This document shows positions 46,657 through 54,140 of a stretch of DNA of 64,000 nucleotides, piece after piece (within the stretch, counting starts at the first letter, position 1; every line of letters starts with the position of its first letter). The notes below the pieces were generated by a model. The model saw nothing but the letters and a program-made list of their open reading frames with translations, made no database searches and was not told the DNA's origin. The DNA is from Pantoea sp. Lij88 (GTDB lineage: Bacteria > Pseudomonadota > Gammaproteobacteria > Enterobacterales > Enterobacteriaceae): contig NZ_CP118267.1 of NCBI RefSeq assembly GCF_030062155.1, positions 496,001-560,000 on the forward strand. Reading direction: 5' to 3'. A program made the translations under genes and the position numbers.

Positions 46657-46668
46657 GTAATCGATTAC
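46657..46668. promoter_or_regulatory. LacI-type operator 2
   Basis: The second GTAATCGATTAC copy extends to AGTAATCGATTACT (46656-46669) as a perfect palindrome. It ends 17 bp before the transporter start codon, so bound repressor would cover the early transcript or the promoter. Confidence 0.8.
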
Positions 46669-46685
46669 TTATTCGTGAGGTTCCC

Positions 46686-47915
46686 ATGATTGCAACGGTG
46701 CAGGAGAGTGCAGGCCAGCGGGTGCAGCATAAATTGCTGGTGCCGCGCCTGTCCCTGATGATGTTCATGCAGTTCTTCATCTGGGGCAGCTGGTCGGTGA
46801 CGCTGGGGCTGGTGATGACCCGACACAATATGCCGTTGCTGATTGGGGATGCGTTCTCAGCCGGGCCGATTGCCTCGATTCTCTCGCCGTTTGTGCTCGG
46901 CATGCTGGTGGATCGTTTCTTTCCCTCGCAGAAAGTGATGGCGGTGATGAACCTGGCGGGCGCAGCCATCCTCTGGTTCGTGCCCCAGGCACTGATTGCG
47001 GAGAACGGGGCGCTGCTGATCGCCCTGTTATTTGGCTACACGCTCTGCTTTATGCCAACGCTGGCACTCTCAAATAACATCGCCTTTCACAGCCTCGCCA
47101 GCAGTGAGCGGAGTTTCCCGATCGTCAGGGTCTTCGGCACCATCGGCTGGATCGTGGCGGGGATCTTTATCGGCGTGACCGGCATTGCTGACAGCGTGGC
47201 GGTGTTCCAGCTGGCGGCGCTCTGCTCGGTACTGCTGGCGATTTACAGCCTGACGCTGCCGCATACGCCCGCACCCGCCAAAGGTTTACCGTTAAAAGTC
47301 CGCGATCTCTTCTGCGCCGATGCGTTCGCGCTACTGCGACAGCGTCATTTCATGGTTTTCGCCCTGTGTGCCACGCTGATCTCCATTCCGCTCGGCACCT
47401 ATTACGCCTTTACCGCCTCCTGGCTGGCCGATGCCGGTATCCGGGACGTCAGCTCCCTGATGTCGCTGGGTCAGATGTCTGAAATTGCCTTCATGCTGCT
47501 CATCCCGCTGCTGTTTCGTCGCCTTGGCGTCAAAACCATGCTGCTGATTGGGATGATGGCGTGGTTCATTCGCTACGCCCTGTTCGCGCTGGGCATGAGC
47601 GATGAGACGCGCACGCTGATCTACCTGGGCATCCTGCTGCATGGCATCTGTTATGACTTCTTCTTCGTGGTGGGATTCATCTACACCGATCGGATTGCCG
47701 GTGAAAAGGTGAAGGGCCAGGCGCAGAGCATGGTGGTGATGTTCACCTATGGCATCGGCATGCTGCTGGGATCGCAAATCTCCGGTGCGCTCTATAACCA
47801 TCTGGTCGCCGGTTACGCCAGCGCGCAGAGCTGGGCCATCTTCTGGTGGATCCCCGCGATTGCCGCTGCAGTGATTGCGATTATCTTCTTCTTCTCGTTC
47901 AGATACCGCGATTAG
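46686..47915 (+). CDS. MFS transporter, nucleoside:H+ symporter-like (NupG/YegT type)
   Basis: The protein has 409 residues, starting at the ATG at 46686 with GAGG 5 bases upstream. A longer frame would read through the operators. The pattern RLSLMMFMQFFIWGSWSVTLGLVM in helix 1 and FGTIGWIVAGIFIG in helix 5 is that of the NHS family (NupG, XapB, YegT). Twelve helices are predicted. Proven members carry nucleosides, but several linked to sugar isomerase genes have other substrates. The next gene, a TIM-barrel isomerase/epimerase, and the LacI gene suggest a sugar or sugar derivative here. It is the first gene of a three-gene operon. Confidence 0.83.
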   Translation: MIATVQESAGQRVQHKLLVPRLSLMMFMQFFIWGSWSVTLGLVMTRHNMPLLIGDAFSAGPIASILSPFVLGMLVDRFFPSQKVMAVMNLAGAAILWFVPQALIAENGALLIALLFGYTLCFMPTLALSNNIAFHSLASSERSFPIVRVFGTIGWIVAGIFIGVTGIADSVAVFQLAALCSVLLAIYSLTLPHTPAPAKGLPLKVRDLFCADAFALLRQRHFMVFALCATLISIPLGTYYAFTASWLADAGIRDVSSLMSLGQMSEIAFMLLIPLLFRRLGVKTMLLIGMMAWFIRYALFALGMSDETRTLIYLGILLHGICYDFFFVVGFIYTDRIAGEKVKGQAQSMVVMFTYGIGMLLGSQISGALYNHLVAGYASAQSWAIFWWIPAIAAAVIAIIFFFSFRYRD

Positions 47916-47940
47916 TGGTAGCGGAACACAGGAGTTAATG

Positions 47941-49002
47941 ATGAAAACAGTTAAGGGTCCGGGCATCTTCCTGTCACAGTTCATCACCACGCAGCCGCCG
48001 TTTAACTCGCTGGCGGGTCTGGCTGAGTGGGCTGCCGGGCTGGGATACCGGGCGCTGCAGATTCCGTGTCACCAGCCCGCTATTTTCGACCTTGAAAAGG
48101 CGGCGGTCAGCCAGACGTACTGCGACGAAGTACGGGGCGAGCTGGCCGGTTTCGGGCTGGAGATTAGCGAGCTTTCCACCCATCTTGAAGGGCAACTGGT
48201 TGCGGTGAACCCGGCCTATGACCTCGCGTTTGATAATTTTGCCCCAGCGGCGTTGCGCGGCGATCCTGCCCGACGAACCGACTGGGCTATTGCCACGCTG
48301 AAGCGGGCAGCCGCTGCCTCTGAGAAGCTGGGCCTGCGCGCACACGCCACCTTTTCCGGTTCGCTCGCCTGGCCCTGGTTTTACCCGTGGCCACCTCAGA
48401 ATGACGCGCTGTTTGATGAGGCGTTTGCTGAGCTAGCGCGGCGCTGGCTGCCGGTGCTGGATGTGTTTGACCATCACGGCATTGACCTTTGCTATGAGAT
48501 TCATCCCGGCGAAGACCTGCATGACGGTGTCACGTTTGAACGCTTTCTTAAGGAAGTGAATCACCATCCTCGCTGCAATATCCTGTTTGATCCCAGCCAT
48601 CTCCTGCTGCAACACATCGACTATCTGCAGTTCATCGATCTCTATCATTCGCGCATCAAAGCCTTTCACGTTAAGGATGCAGAGTATCAGCTTAACGGGC
48701 GCAGCGGCGTTTACGGCGGCTATCAGCCCTGGCTGGCCCGCGCCGGACGGTTTCGATCGCCGGGCGATGGCCAGATCGACTTCAGCCGCATCTTCAGCAA
48801 GCTGGCGCAGTACGATTATGACGGCTGGGCGGTGCTCGAGTGGGAGTGCTGCCTGAAGGAGGGTGAGACCGGGGCGCGTGAAGGCGCGGAGTTTATTCGT
48901 CGGCATATCATTCCGGTGTCCGATCGCGCGTTTGATGATTTTGCTCTGGCAGAGAGCGGCCCATCTGTTCGTCATCAGCTGGGCCTGGATCGCAACGCCT
49001 GA
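47941..49002 (+). CDS. Sugar phosphate isomerase/epimerase-type TIM-barrel protein
   Basis: The protein has 353 residues. AGGAG is 6 bases before the ATG at 47941 (another ATG sits directly before it). It is an AP-endonuclease-2/xylose isomerase-like barrel: GYRALQIPCHQPAIFDL, a CYEIHPGEDLHDG strand with a metal-ligand Glu, LFDPSHLLLQHIDY, KAFHVKDAEY and a terminal AVLEWECC strand with a second ligand Glu. Such proteins isomerise or epimerise sugars or keto-sugars, often alongside Gfo/Idh dehydrogenases, but no such dehydrogenase is present here. Substrate unknown. It lies between the NHS-type transporter and the LacI regulator. Confidence 0.83.
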   Translation: MKTVKGPGIFLSQFITTQPPFNSLAGLAEWAAGLGYRALQIPCHQPAIFDLEKAAVSQTYCDEVRGELAGFGLEISELSTHLEGQLVAVNPAYDLAFDNFAPAALRGDPARRTDWAIATLKRAAAASEKLGLRAHATFSGSLAWPWFYPWPPQNDALFDEAFAELARRWLPVLDVFDHHGIDLCYEIHPGEDLHDGVTFERFLKEVNHHPRCNILFDPSHLLLQHIDYLQFIDLYHSRIKAFHVKDAEYQLNGRSGVYGGYQPWLARAGRFRSPGDGQIDFSRIFSKLAQYDYDGWAVLEWECCLKEGETGAREGAEFIRRHIIPVSDRAFDDFALAESGPSVRHQLGLDRNA

Positions 49003-49056
49003 AACGTCAGCAGGCTGTGGCACTGGCAGGGCACGGGTCAACACAGAGGGATCTTT

Positions 49057-50037
49057 ATGTCAGTTCAGAAAATCGCGCGGATGGCGGGCGTCTCGGTCGC
49101 TACCGTTTCCAGGGTGCTGAATAACAGCGACAGCGTCAAACCGGCGAACCGGCAGAAAGTCCTCGCGGCGATTAAAGAGAGCAACTATCAGCCCAACCTG
49201 CTGGCGCGTCAGCTGCGCACGGCGCGCAGCTCGATGATTCTGGTGCTGGTTTCCGATATCTCCAACCCGTTCTGCGCCGAGGTGGTTAAAGGCATTGAGG
49301 AGCAGGCGGAGAAAAACGGTTATCGCATCCTGTTGTGTAACTCGGGCACAGATATCGCCCGTTCGCGATCCAGCCTGCAACTGCTCTCCGGCAAGATGGT
49401 GGATGGCATTATCACCATGGATGCCTTCAGCAAACTGCCGGAGCTGAGCCAGCTGATTGGCGCGGCACCCTGGGTTCAGTGCGCCGAACATGATGATGAC
49501 GGCCAGATCTCCTGTGTCGGCATTGATGATGAAGTCGCTGCGCAGTCCGTGGTGCGCTATCTGGCCGGACAGGGACGACAGCGTATCGCGCTGATCAATC
49601 ATGACCTGAGCTATCGCTATGCCCGTCTGCGTCAGCAGGGCTATTCCGCTCAGCTTAATGAACAGCAGCTGGCCTTTCAGGCTATCGCGTACGCCAGTGA
49701 TCTGAGCTTCAGCGCCGGAAAAGCAGCGATGAATCAGCTTCTGGTTGCTGAGACACGACCTGACGCGGTATTTGCGGTGTCCGATACGCTGGCCGCCGGT
49801 GCGATGGCGGCGATTCAGCAGGCGGGCCTGCGGATCCCTCAGGACATCGCTGTGGTGGGCTTTGACGGCAGCGAACTGGCCAGCATGGTCTCACCGCCGC
49901 TGACCACGCTGGCTCAGCCCTCAAAAGAGATAGGCCGTCGCGCCTGCGAACTGGTGCTGCAAAAAATTGCCCGGCCCGACGCGTCGCCGCAATGCGTGAT
50001 CATGCAGGGCGAACTGCTGGTGCGCGCCAGCAGCTGA
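49057..50037 (+). CDS. LacI-family transcriptional regulator
   Basis: The protein has 326 residues, with AGAGGG 6 bases before the ATG. The N-terminal HTH (about residues 3-23, VQKIARMAGVSVATVSRVLNN) and hinge (NLLARQLRT) are standard, followed by a periplasmic-binding-like effector domain (SMILVLVSDISNPFCAEVVKGIE...VVGFDGSELASMVSPPLTTLAQP). It resembles the CytR/GalR branch. It is the last gene of the operon it probably controls. The twin GTAATCGATTAC sites upstream of the first gene are the likely operators, giving autoregulation. The inducer is probably the substrate of the transporter or a product of the TIM-barrel enzyme. Confidence 0.94.
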   Translation: MSVQKIARMAGVSVATVSRVLNNSDSVKPANRQKVLAAIKESNYQPNLLARQLRTARSSMILVLVSDISNPFCAEVVKGIEEQAEKNGYRILLCNSGTDIARSRSSLQLLSGKMVDGIITMDAFSKLPELSQLIGAAPWVQCAEHDDDGQISCVGIDDEVAAQSVVRYLAGQGRQRIALINHDLSYRYARLRQQGYSAQLNEQQLAFQAIAYASDLSFSAGKAAMNQLLVAETRPDAVFAVSDTLAAGAMAAIQQAGLRIPQDIAVVGFDGSELASMVSPPLTTLAQPSKEIGRRACELVLQKIARPDASPQCVIMQGELLVRASS

Positions 50038-50199
50038 GTACGTCATCCGCTCACCCTTACTCCAATCCCCACGCCCATATTGTCCACTAAAACGAGACAG
50101 TGATTGCCGATTCACGCCATTGTATGGCTGTCTGGTTTACTTATATGCTGTTTCCATCGAAGGGCATTCGCACTTCCCGAATCAACGAAGGGGCAGAAT

Positions 50200-50925
50200 A
50201 TGATTGAGCAAAGATTGTCAGAACAACGCGGTGTGGGCGATCACGGCTGGCTGAATTCACGTCACACTTTCTCTTTTGCAAACTACTGGGATCCGAAACA
50301 GGCGGGCTTCTCCGATCTGCTGGTAATCAACGATGATCGGGTTGCCAAAGGACGTGGTTTTGGTGCGCATCCGCACAGCAACATGGAGATTATCTCTTAT
50401 GTGCTGGAAGGGGCGCTGGAGCACAAAGACTCAATGGGCACCGGCTCGGTGATTGTTCCCGGCGATGTGCAGCTGATGAGTGCCGGCAGCGGTGTGACCC
50501 ACAGTGAGTTCAACCACTCGGGCACCGAGGGTGTGCATTTTCTGCAAATCTGGGTGGTACCTGCAGAGAAAAATACGCCGCCAGGCTATCAGCAGATCTC
50601 CGTCAGTGAAGCGGATAAACGCGGTAATCTGCGGCTGATTATTTCGCCGGACGGTGAAAACGGCGCATTACGGGTGCGTCAGGATATTCGCATCTATGCG
50701 GGGCTGTTCCAGGGCGATGAGCAGCAGACCATCACGCTGCCGGACGATCGCTACGCCTATATTCATGTGGCGCGCGGCAGTGTCAGGGTCAATGGCCTGC
50801 AGTTTAATGCCGGCGATGGCGCGCGGGTTCGCGATGAAAAAACGCTGTCGTTCAGTCACGGTGAAGGGGCGGAGGTGTTGTTGTTCGATCTGCGTCCCAA
50901 TGAAGTGAATCATCCAACCCGTTAA
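50200..50925 (+). CDS. Pirin family protein
   Basis: The protein has 241 residues, starting at the ATG at 50200 with AGGGG 6 bases upstream. It is a double cupin. The N-terminal cupin has the family pattern GDHGWLNSRHTFSFANYWDP, then GFGAHPHSNMEIISYVLEGALEHKDSMG and SGVTHSEFNHSG, whose His residues and Glu bind iron. The C-terminal cupin is shorter. E. coli relatives are YhhW and YhaK, and YhhW has quercetinase activity in vitro. The physiological role is uncertain. It is monocistronic and ends in a strong hairpin. Confidence 0.9.
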   Translation: MIEQRLSEQRGVGDHGWLNSRHTFSFANYWDPKQAGFSDLLVINDDRVAKGRGFGAHPHSNMEIISYVLEGALEHKDSMGTGSVIVPGDVQLMSAGSGVTHSEFNHSGTEGVHFLQIWVVPAEKNTPPGYQQISVSEADKRGNLRLIISPDGENGALRVRQDIRIYAGLFQGDEQQTITLPDDRYAYIHVARGSVRVNGLQFNAGDGARVRDEKTLSFSHGEGAEVLLFDLRPNEVNHPTR

Positions 50926-50929
50926 AACG

Positions 50930-50959
50930 AAAACTGCGCGGCTTTCGCCGCGCAGTTTT
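50930..50959 (+). terminator. Terminator of the pirin gene
   Basis: A 12-bp perfect stem AAAACTGCGCGG / CCGCGCAGTTTT with a CTTTCG loop begins 4 bp after the stop codon. The U tract is part of the stem. Confidence 0.85.
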
Positions 50960-50993
50960 AGATGGTTGACTCAACGGCTAATGCCCGCTTTTA

Positions 50994-51213
50994 GATCAAG
51001 CCTGCGCAGAAAACACGGCCAGATCGGAAAGACGCAAAAGCTGTCATCCATGACTGCCCGGCCCGCGCAATTACGCACCTCATCCCTGAGGTGCGCCCGT
51101 TGCCGGGCCAACGCTTAGCGTTGTTCAAAAACGCTCCCAGCGTTTTTGTCCATGGCACGGGACGCTTTCCTGTTCTGGCCGTGTTACCTGCGCGTTGAGC
51201 TTATTTGTTGCGG
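50994..51213. repeat. Structured intergenic repeat, copy B
   Basis: This is the larger copy (about 220 bp) of the element at 21357-21501. It shares the left part (AGATCGGAAAGACGCAAAAG and the GTCATCCATGAC hairpin) and the right part (GGGACGCTTTCCT, CCGTG, CCTGCGC, TTGAG). The outer stem is ACGGCCAGA (51015-51023) / TCTGGCCGT (51174-51182). The centre differs and carries several perfect hairpins: GCACCTCA/TGAGGTGC, GCCCGGC/GCCGGGC, CAACGC/GCGTTG and CAAAAACGCT/AGCGTTTTTG. It again lies between two convergent genes. Confidence 0.8.
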
Positions 51214-51229
51214 CCAGCTTCAGACTGCA

Positions 51230-52051
51230 TCACTGCGCGTTAAGGAACGCCAGCAGATCCTGATTGAGTTGATCCTGATGCGTGACCGCGAAACCATGCG
51301 GCGCATTGTCATAGACCTTGAGTTCTGCGCCTTCAATCATCTCCGCGGCCACTTTACCGGTGGTTTCAAACGGCACGATCTGGTCGTTGCTGCCATGAAT
51401 CACCAGCGTCGGCACATTCACTTTCGCCACGTCGGCACGGAAATCGGTCTCTGCGAAGGCGGTTACGCAATCCACGGTGCTCTTCAGCGAGGCCAGCAGC
51501 GCGATGTTCAGCGTCTGCGTCATCACGCCATCGGAGACGGTCTGTCCGGCATTGGTGCCAAAGAACGGCGTCGCGAACTCTTTGATGAACTGCGCGCGAT
51601 CCTTGAGCAGGCCATCCCGAATCCCCTCGAACACCGACATATCAACACCCTGCGGGTAGTCCGCCGTCTTTCCAAAGATCGGCGTAACGGCACCCAGCAG
51701 CACCAGCGCCGCGACGCGATCGCTGCCATAGCTGCCGATGTAGCGTGTGACGTCGCCGCCACCCATGGAGAAGCCCACCAGCGTCACGTTCTGCAGGTCG
51801 AGATGGGTGATCAGATCGTTGATATCAGAGGCAAAGGTATCGTAGTTATTGCCGGTCCAGGGCTGATCAGAGCGGCCAAAGCCACGACGGTCAAATGCAA
51901 TAACCCGATAGCCGTGGTCGGCCAGGAAGTTCATCTGGCTGTCCCACATGTCGGCATCCAGCGGCCAGCCGTGGCTGAACAAAACAGGCTTACCGGTGCC
52001 CCAGTCTTTAAAGTAGATCTGTGTACCGTCGGTCGTTTTAAAGGTGCTCAT
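51230..52051 (-). CDS. Alpha/beta hydrolase (non-heme chloroperoxidase/arylesterase type)
   Basis: The protein has 273 residues, starting at the ATG at 52051 with GAGGG upstream. It shows a complete catalytic triad in the usual order: Ser95 in GFSMGGGD, Asp223 in IHGSNDQIVP and His252 in NAPHGF. The oxyanion segment is FSHGWPLDADMW. This branch includes cofactor-free haloperoxidases and aryl esterases, which hydrolyse esters and can form peracids. It is the last gene of a four-gene minus-strand operon (amidohydrolase, DoxX, MFS_3, this gene), starting 49 bp after the transporter gene. Confidence 0.92.
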   Translation of the reverse strand: MSTFKTTDGTQIYFKDWGTGKPVLFSHGWPLDADMWDSQMNFLADHGYRVIAFDRRGFGRSDQPWTGNNYDTFASDINDLITHLDLQNVTLVGFSMGGGDVTRYIGSYGSDRVAALVLLGAVTPIFGKTADYPQGVDMSVFEGIRDGLLKDRAQFIKEFATPFFGTNAGQTVSDGVMTQTLNIALLASLKSTVDCVTAFAETDFRADVAKVNVPTLVIHGSNDQIVPFETTGKVAAEMIEGAELKVYDNAPHGFAVTHQDQLNQDLLAFLNAQ

Positions 52052-52100
52052 GATATTGCCCTCTGTATGACGTGATGAATGAAAAGAAGGTGGGGGCCAG

Positions 52101-53729
52101 TCACACTGGCGCCACCAGATAGCGAACCTCGGGGTGATTTTCACCCTGATGAAAAGCGAAAACCCGCCGCTCTATCTTTTTGTCGTTGATAGTGTAGCGC
52201 TCTTTCTGACGCAGATGTTCGACCCAGGAGCCGACCACAAACGTCTCAACGAAAATGCCGGGCTGCAGGATATCTTCATACAGTGACCAGTTGATGGCGC
52301 CACCGCGACGTCTGACCCGCCGCATATCCTGCATGCAGACGGTAAAGGCATGTGCTTCATCAATATTAATCCGGTATTCGTAATTCACCATTACCGGCCC
52401 TCGTTCGTGACGGATATCCAGTGCGGGCGCATTAACGCCATCGCCGATCATATCGAGATTAAGATCGGGATCCTGATCGAGCCGCCAGCGCCAGACGGTG
52501 CTGCTGGCCAGTACCATGCCCAGCGCGGCGATGCAGAGCGACAGCGGAATGCCGGCGTGCGATGCAAGCTGTCCCCAGAGGGCGCTGCCTGCGGTCATGG
52601 AGCCAAAGAACACCGTGAGATAGACCGCCAGCGCGCGGGCTTTCACCCACTTCGCGGCGCTACGCTGTGCGCCAAGATTCAGCGTCGACAGCACCGCAAT
52701 CCAGGCAAATCCGGTGAAGAACTCAAACGCATTCAGCAGCCAGAAGTGGCGCACAAAGGCCAGCGCCAGCATGGTCAGGGCAAACAGGAGACTGGCGATC
52801 ACCATCAGGCGATCGGAACTCAGGCGACGGCGCAGACGCGGCAGCAGCACCGCGCCAGTGATCGCGCCAACCCCAATACAGGCCAGCATGATGCCGTAGC
52901 CGCCAGGGCCGAGGCCGAGTTCACGGCGCGCCACCAGCGGCAGCAATGCCCAGCCCGCGCTGCCAAACAGGAAGAACGAGAAGGTCCGCACCAGCACGTT
53001 ACGCAGTACCGGAGCCGCATGAACGTAGCGCAGACCGGCCCGCACCGCCGGGAAAAAATGCTCTGGCGGGAGTCGCTGCACGCTCGGCTCCGCTTTCCAG
53101 CGCCAGAGCACCCAGGTGACGCCCAGTACCGACAGGGCATTGAGCAGGAAGACCATCCAGGGGCCGGTGAACGAGAGGATCAGGCCGCCCAGCGCCGGTC
53201 CGATGGCGCGACTGATATTAATACCGAGTGAGTTCAGGGCAATGGCAGGCCCGAGTTCCGCTTTGGTCACCAGATCCGGCACGATCGCCTGGAAGGGCGG
53301 CGAACTCATGGCGGCGCCCGCGCTCAGCAAAAAGGCAGCGCCCAGCAGCACTTCAGGTGTCACATGGCCGGTCCAGGCCAGCACGGTCAGCCCGGCGGCA
53401 GCGGTAAAAGTCCACAGCTGGGAAAAGAGCAGATATTTGCGACGGTCGACGATATCCGCCATCACGCCGGAGGGCAGCGCGAACAGAAACATCGGCAGGC
53501 TGCTGGCCGCCTGCACCAGCGCCACGGCCAGCGGATCGGCACTTAACGTCAGCATGGTCCAGTTCACGCCGACATCGTTCATCCATGAACCGATGTTGGA
53601 AACCACGGTGGCGATCCACAGCATGCGGAACACCGGCTGGCGCAGCGGCTGTAAGGGCGAAACCTCACTGGCGGGCCGCGCTTCGGGCGGCTCCTGCTCC
53701 AGCTGGTGGATATCATTAACCTGTGCCAT
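52101..53729 (-). CDS. MFS_3 family transporter with C-terminal soluble domain
   Basis: The protein has 542 residues, starting at the ATG at 53729 with GGGGAG 5 bases upstream. Residues about 35-420 form an MFS unit of the MFS_3 (transmembrane secretion effector, EntS-like) type: LRQPVFRMLWIATVVSNIGSWMNDVGVNW, LPSGVMADIVDRRKYL and NSLGINISRAIGPALGG. Residues about 440-542 form a soluble ferredoxin-like domain similar to antibiotic-monooxygenase folds (YRINIDEAHAFTVCMQDMRRVRRRGGA, EVRYLVAPV), a known extension in this family. An export role is likely, with unknown substrate. Its first 14 bp overlap the DoxX gene's end. Confidence 0.86.
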   Translation of the reverse strand: MAQVNDIHQLEQEPPEARPASEVSPLQPLRQPVFRMLWIATVVSNIGSWMNDVGVNWTMLTLSADPLAVALVQAASSLPMFLFALPSGVMADIVDRRKYLLFSQLWTFTAAAGLTVLAWTGHVTPEVLLGAAFLLSAGAAMSSPPFQAIVPDLVTKAELGPAIALNSLGINISRAIGPALGGLILSFTGPWMVFLLNALSVLGVTWVLWRWKAEPSVQRLPPEHFFPAVRAGLRYVHAAPVLRNVLVRTFSFFLFGSAGWALLPLVARRELGLGPGGYGIMLACIGVGAITGAVLLPRLRRRLSSDRLMVIASLLFALTMLALAFVRHFWLLNAFEFFTGFAWIAVLSTLNLGAQRSAAKWVKARALAVYLTVFFGSMTAGSALWGQLASHAGIPLSLCIAALGMVLASSTVWRWRLDQDPDLNLDMIGDGVNAPALDIRHERGPVMVNYEYRINIDEAHAFTVCMQDMRRVRRRGGAINWSLYEDILQPGIFVETFVVGSWVEHLRQKERYTINDKKIERRVFAFHQGENHPEVRYLVAPV

Positions 53730-54138
53730 AACGTCTCCCCTGAGGTTTTGTCGCACCGATGCGCCAGCCGCCAGGCCCGGTCAGTGCCAGCGTGGTAAAG
53801 ATAATCAGCAGCAGCCAGCCGAACTGACCTTCCGCGAGTGACCAGCCAGGATGGACGACCAGCATCGCAACCAGCAGTACCGCGATGATCGGCAGGCAGG
53901 CAATCCGGGTTCCCCAGCCGAGGATAATAAAGATTGGACAGATGACTTCCGCCAGTATGGCTGGCAGCAGGCTCATCATCGGGCCCATCCCGAAGGGATC
54001 TTCGATGCGCGTCAGTTCTTCGCTGAAATGCAGAATTTTCGGCAGCCCATGCACCTGTAACAGCAGCAGGCTGCCGGTCAGGCGCAGGAAGAACAGCCCC
54101 GCGTTGATGCGGGGCGAAAGAGCGATAGCGTTATTCAT
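53716..54138 (-). CDS. DoxX family membrane protein
   Basis: The protein has 140 residues with four predicted helices and the DoxX pattern: GLFFLRLTGSLLLLQVHGLPKI, FGMGPMMSLLPAILAEVICPIFIILGWGTRIA and a GGWRIG ending. DoxX-like proteins sit in the inner membrane and are often tied to thiol-oxidation or quinone-linked redox stress, but most have no proven activity. It starts 2 bp after the amidohydrolase stop and overlaps the MFS_3 start by 14 bp, so it is firmly within this operon. Confidence 0.88.
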   Translation of the reverse strand: MNNAIALSPRINAGLFFLRLTGSLLLLQVHGLPKILHFSEELTRIEDPFGMGPMMSLLPAILAEVICPIFIILGWGTRIACLPIIAVLLVAMLVVHPGWSLAEGQFGWLLLIIFTTLALTGPGGWRIGATKPQGRRYGTG

Positions 54139-54140
54139 GG

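Noticed and set aside
47331..47990. A 219-codon minus-strand frame across the NHS transporter and TIM-barrel genes
   Set aside because: It covers the ends of two real genes on the other strand and its composition is typical of antisense translation.
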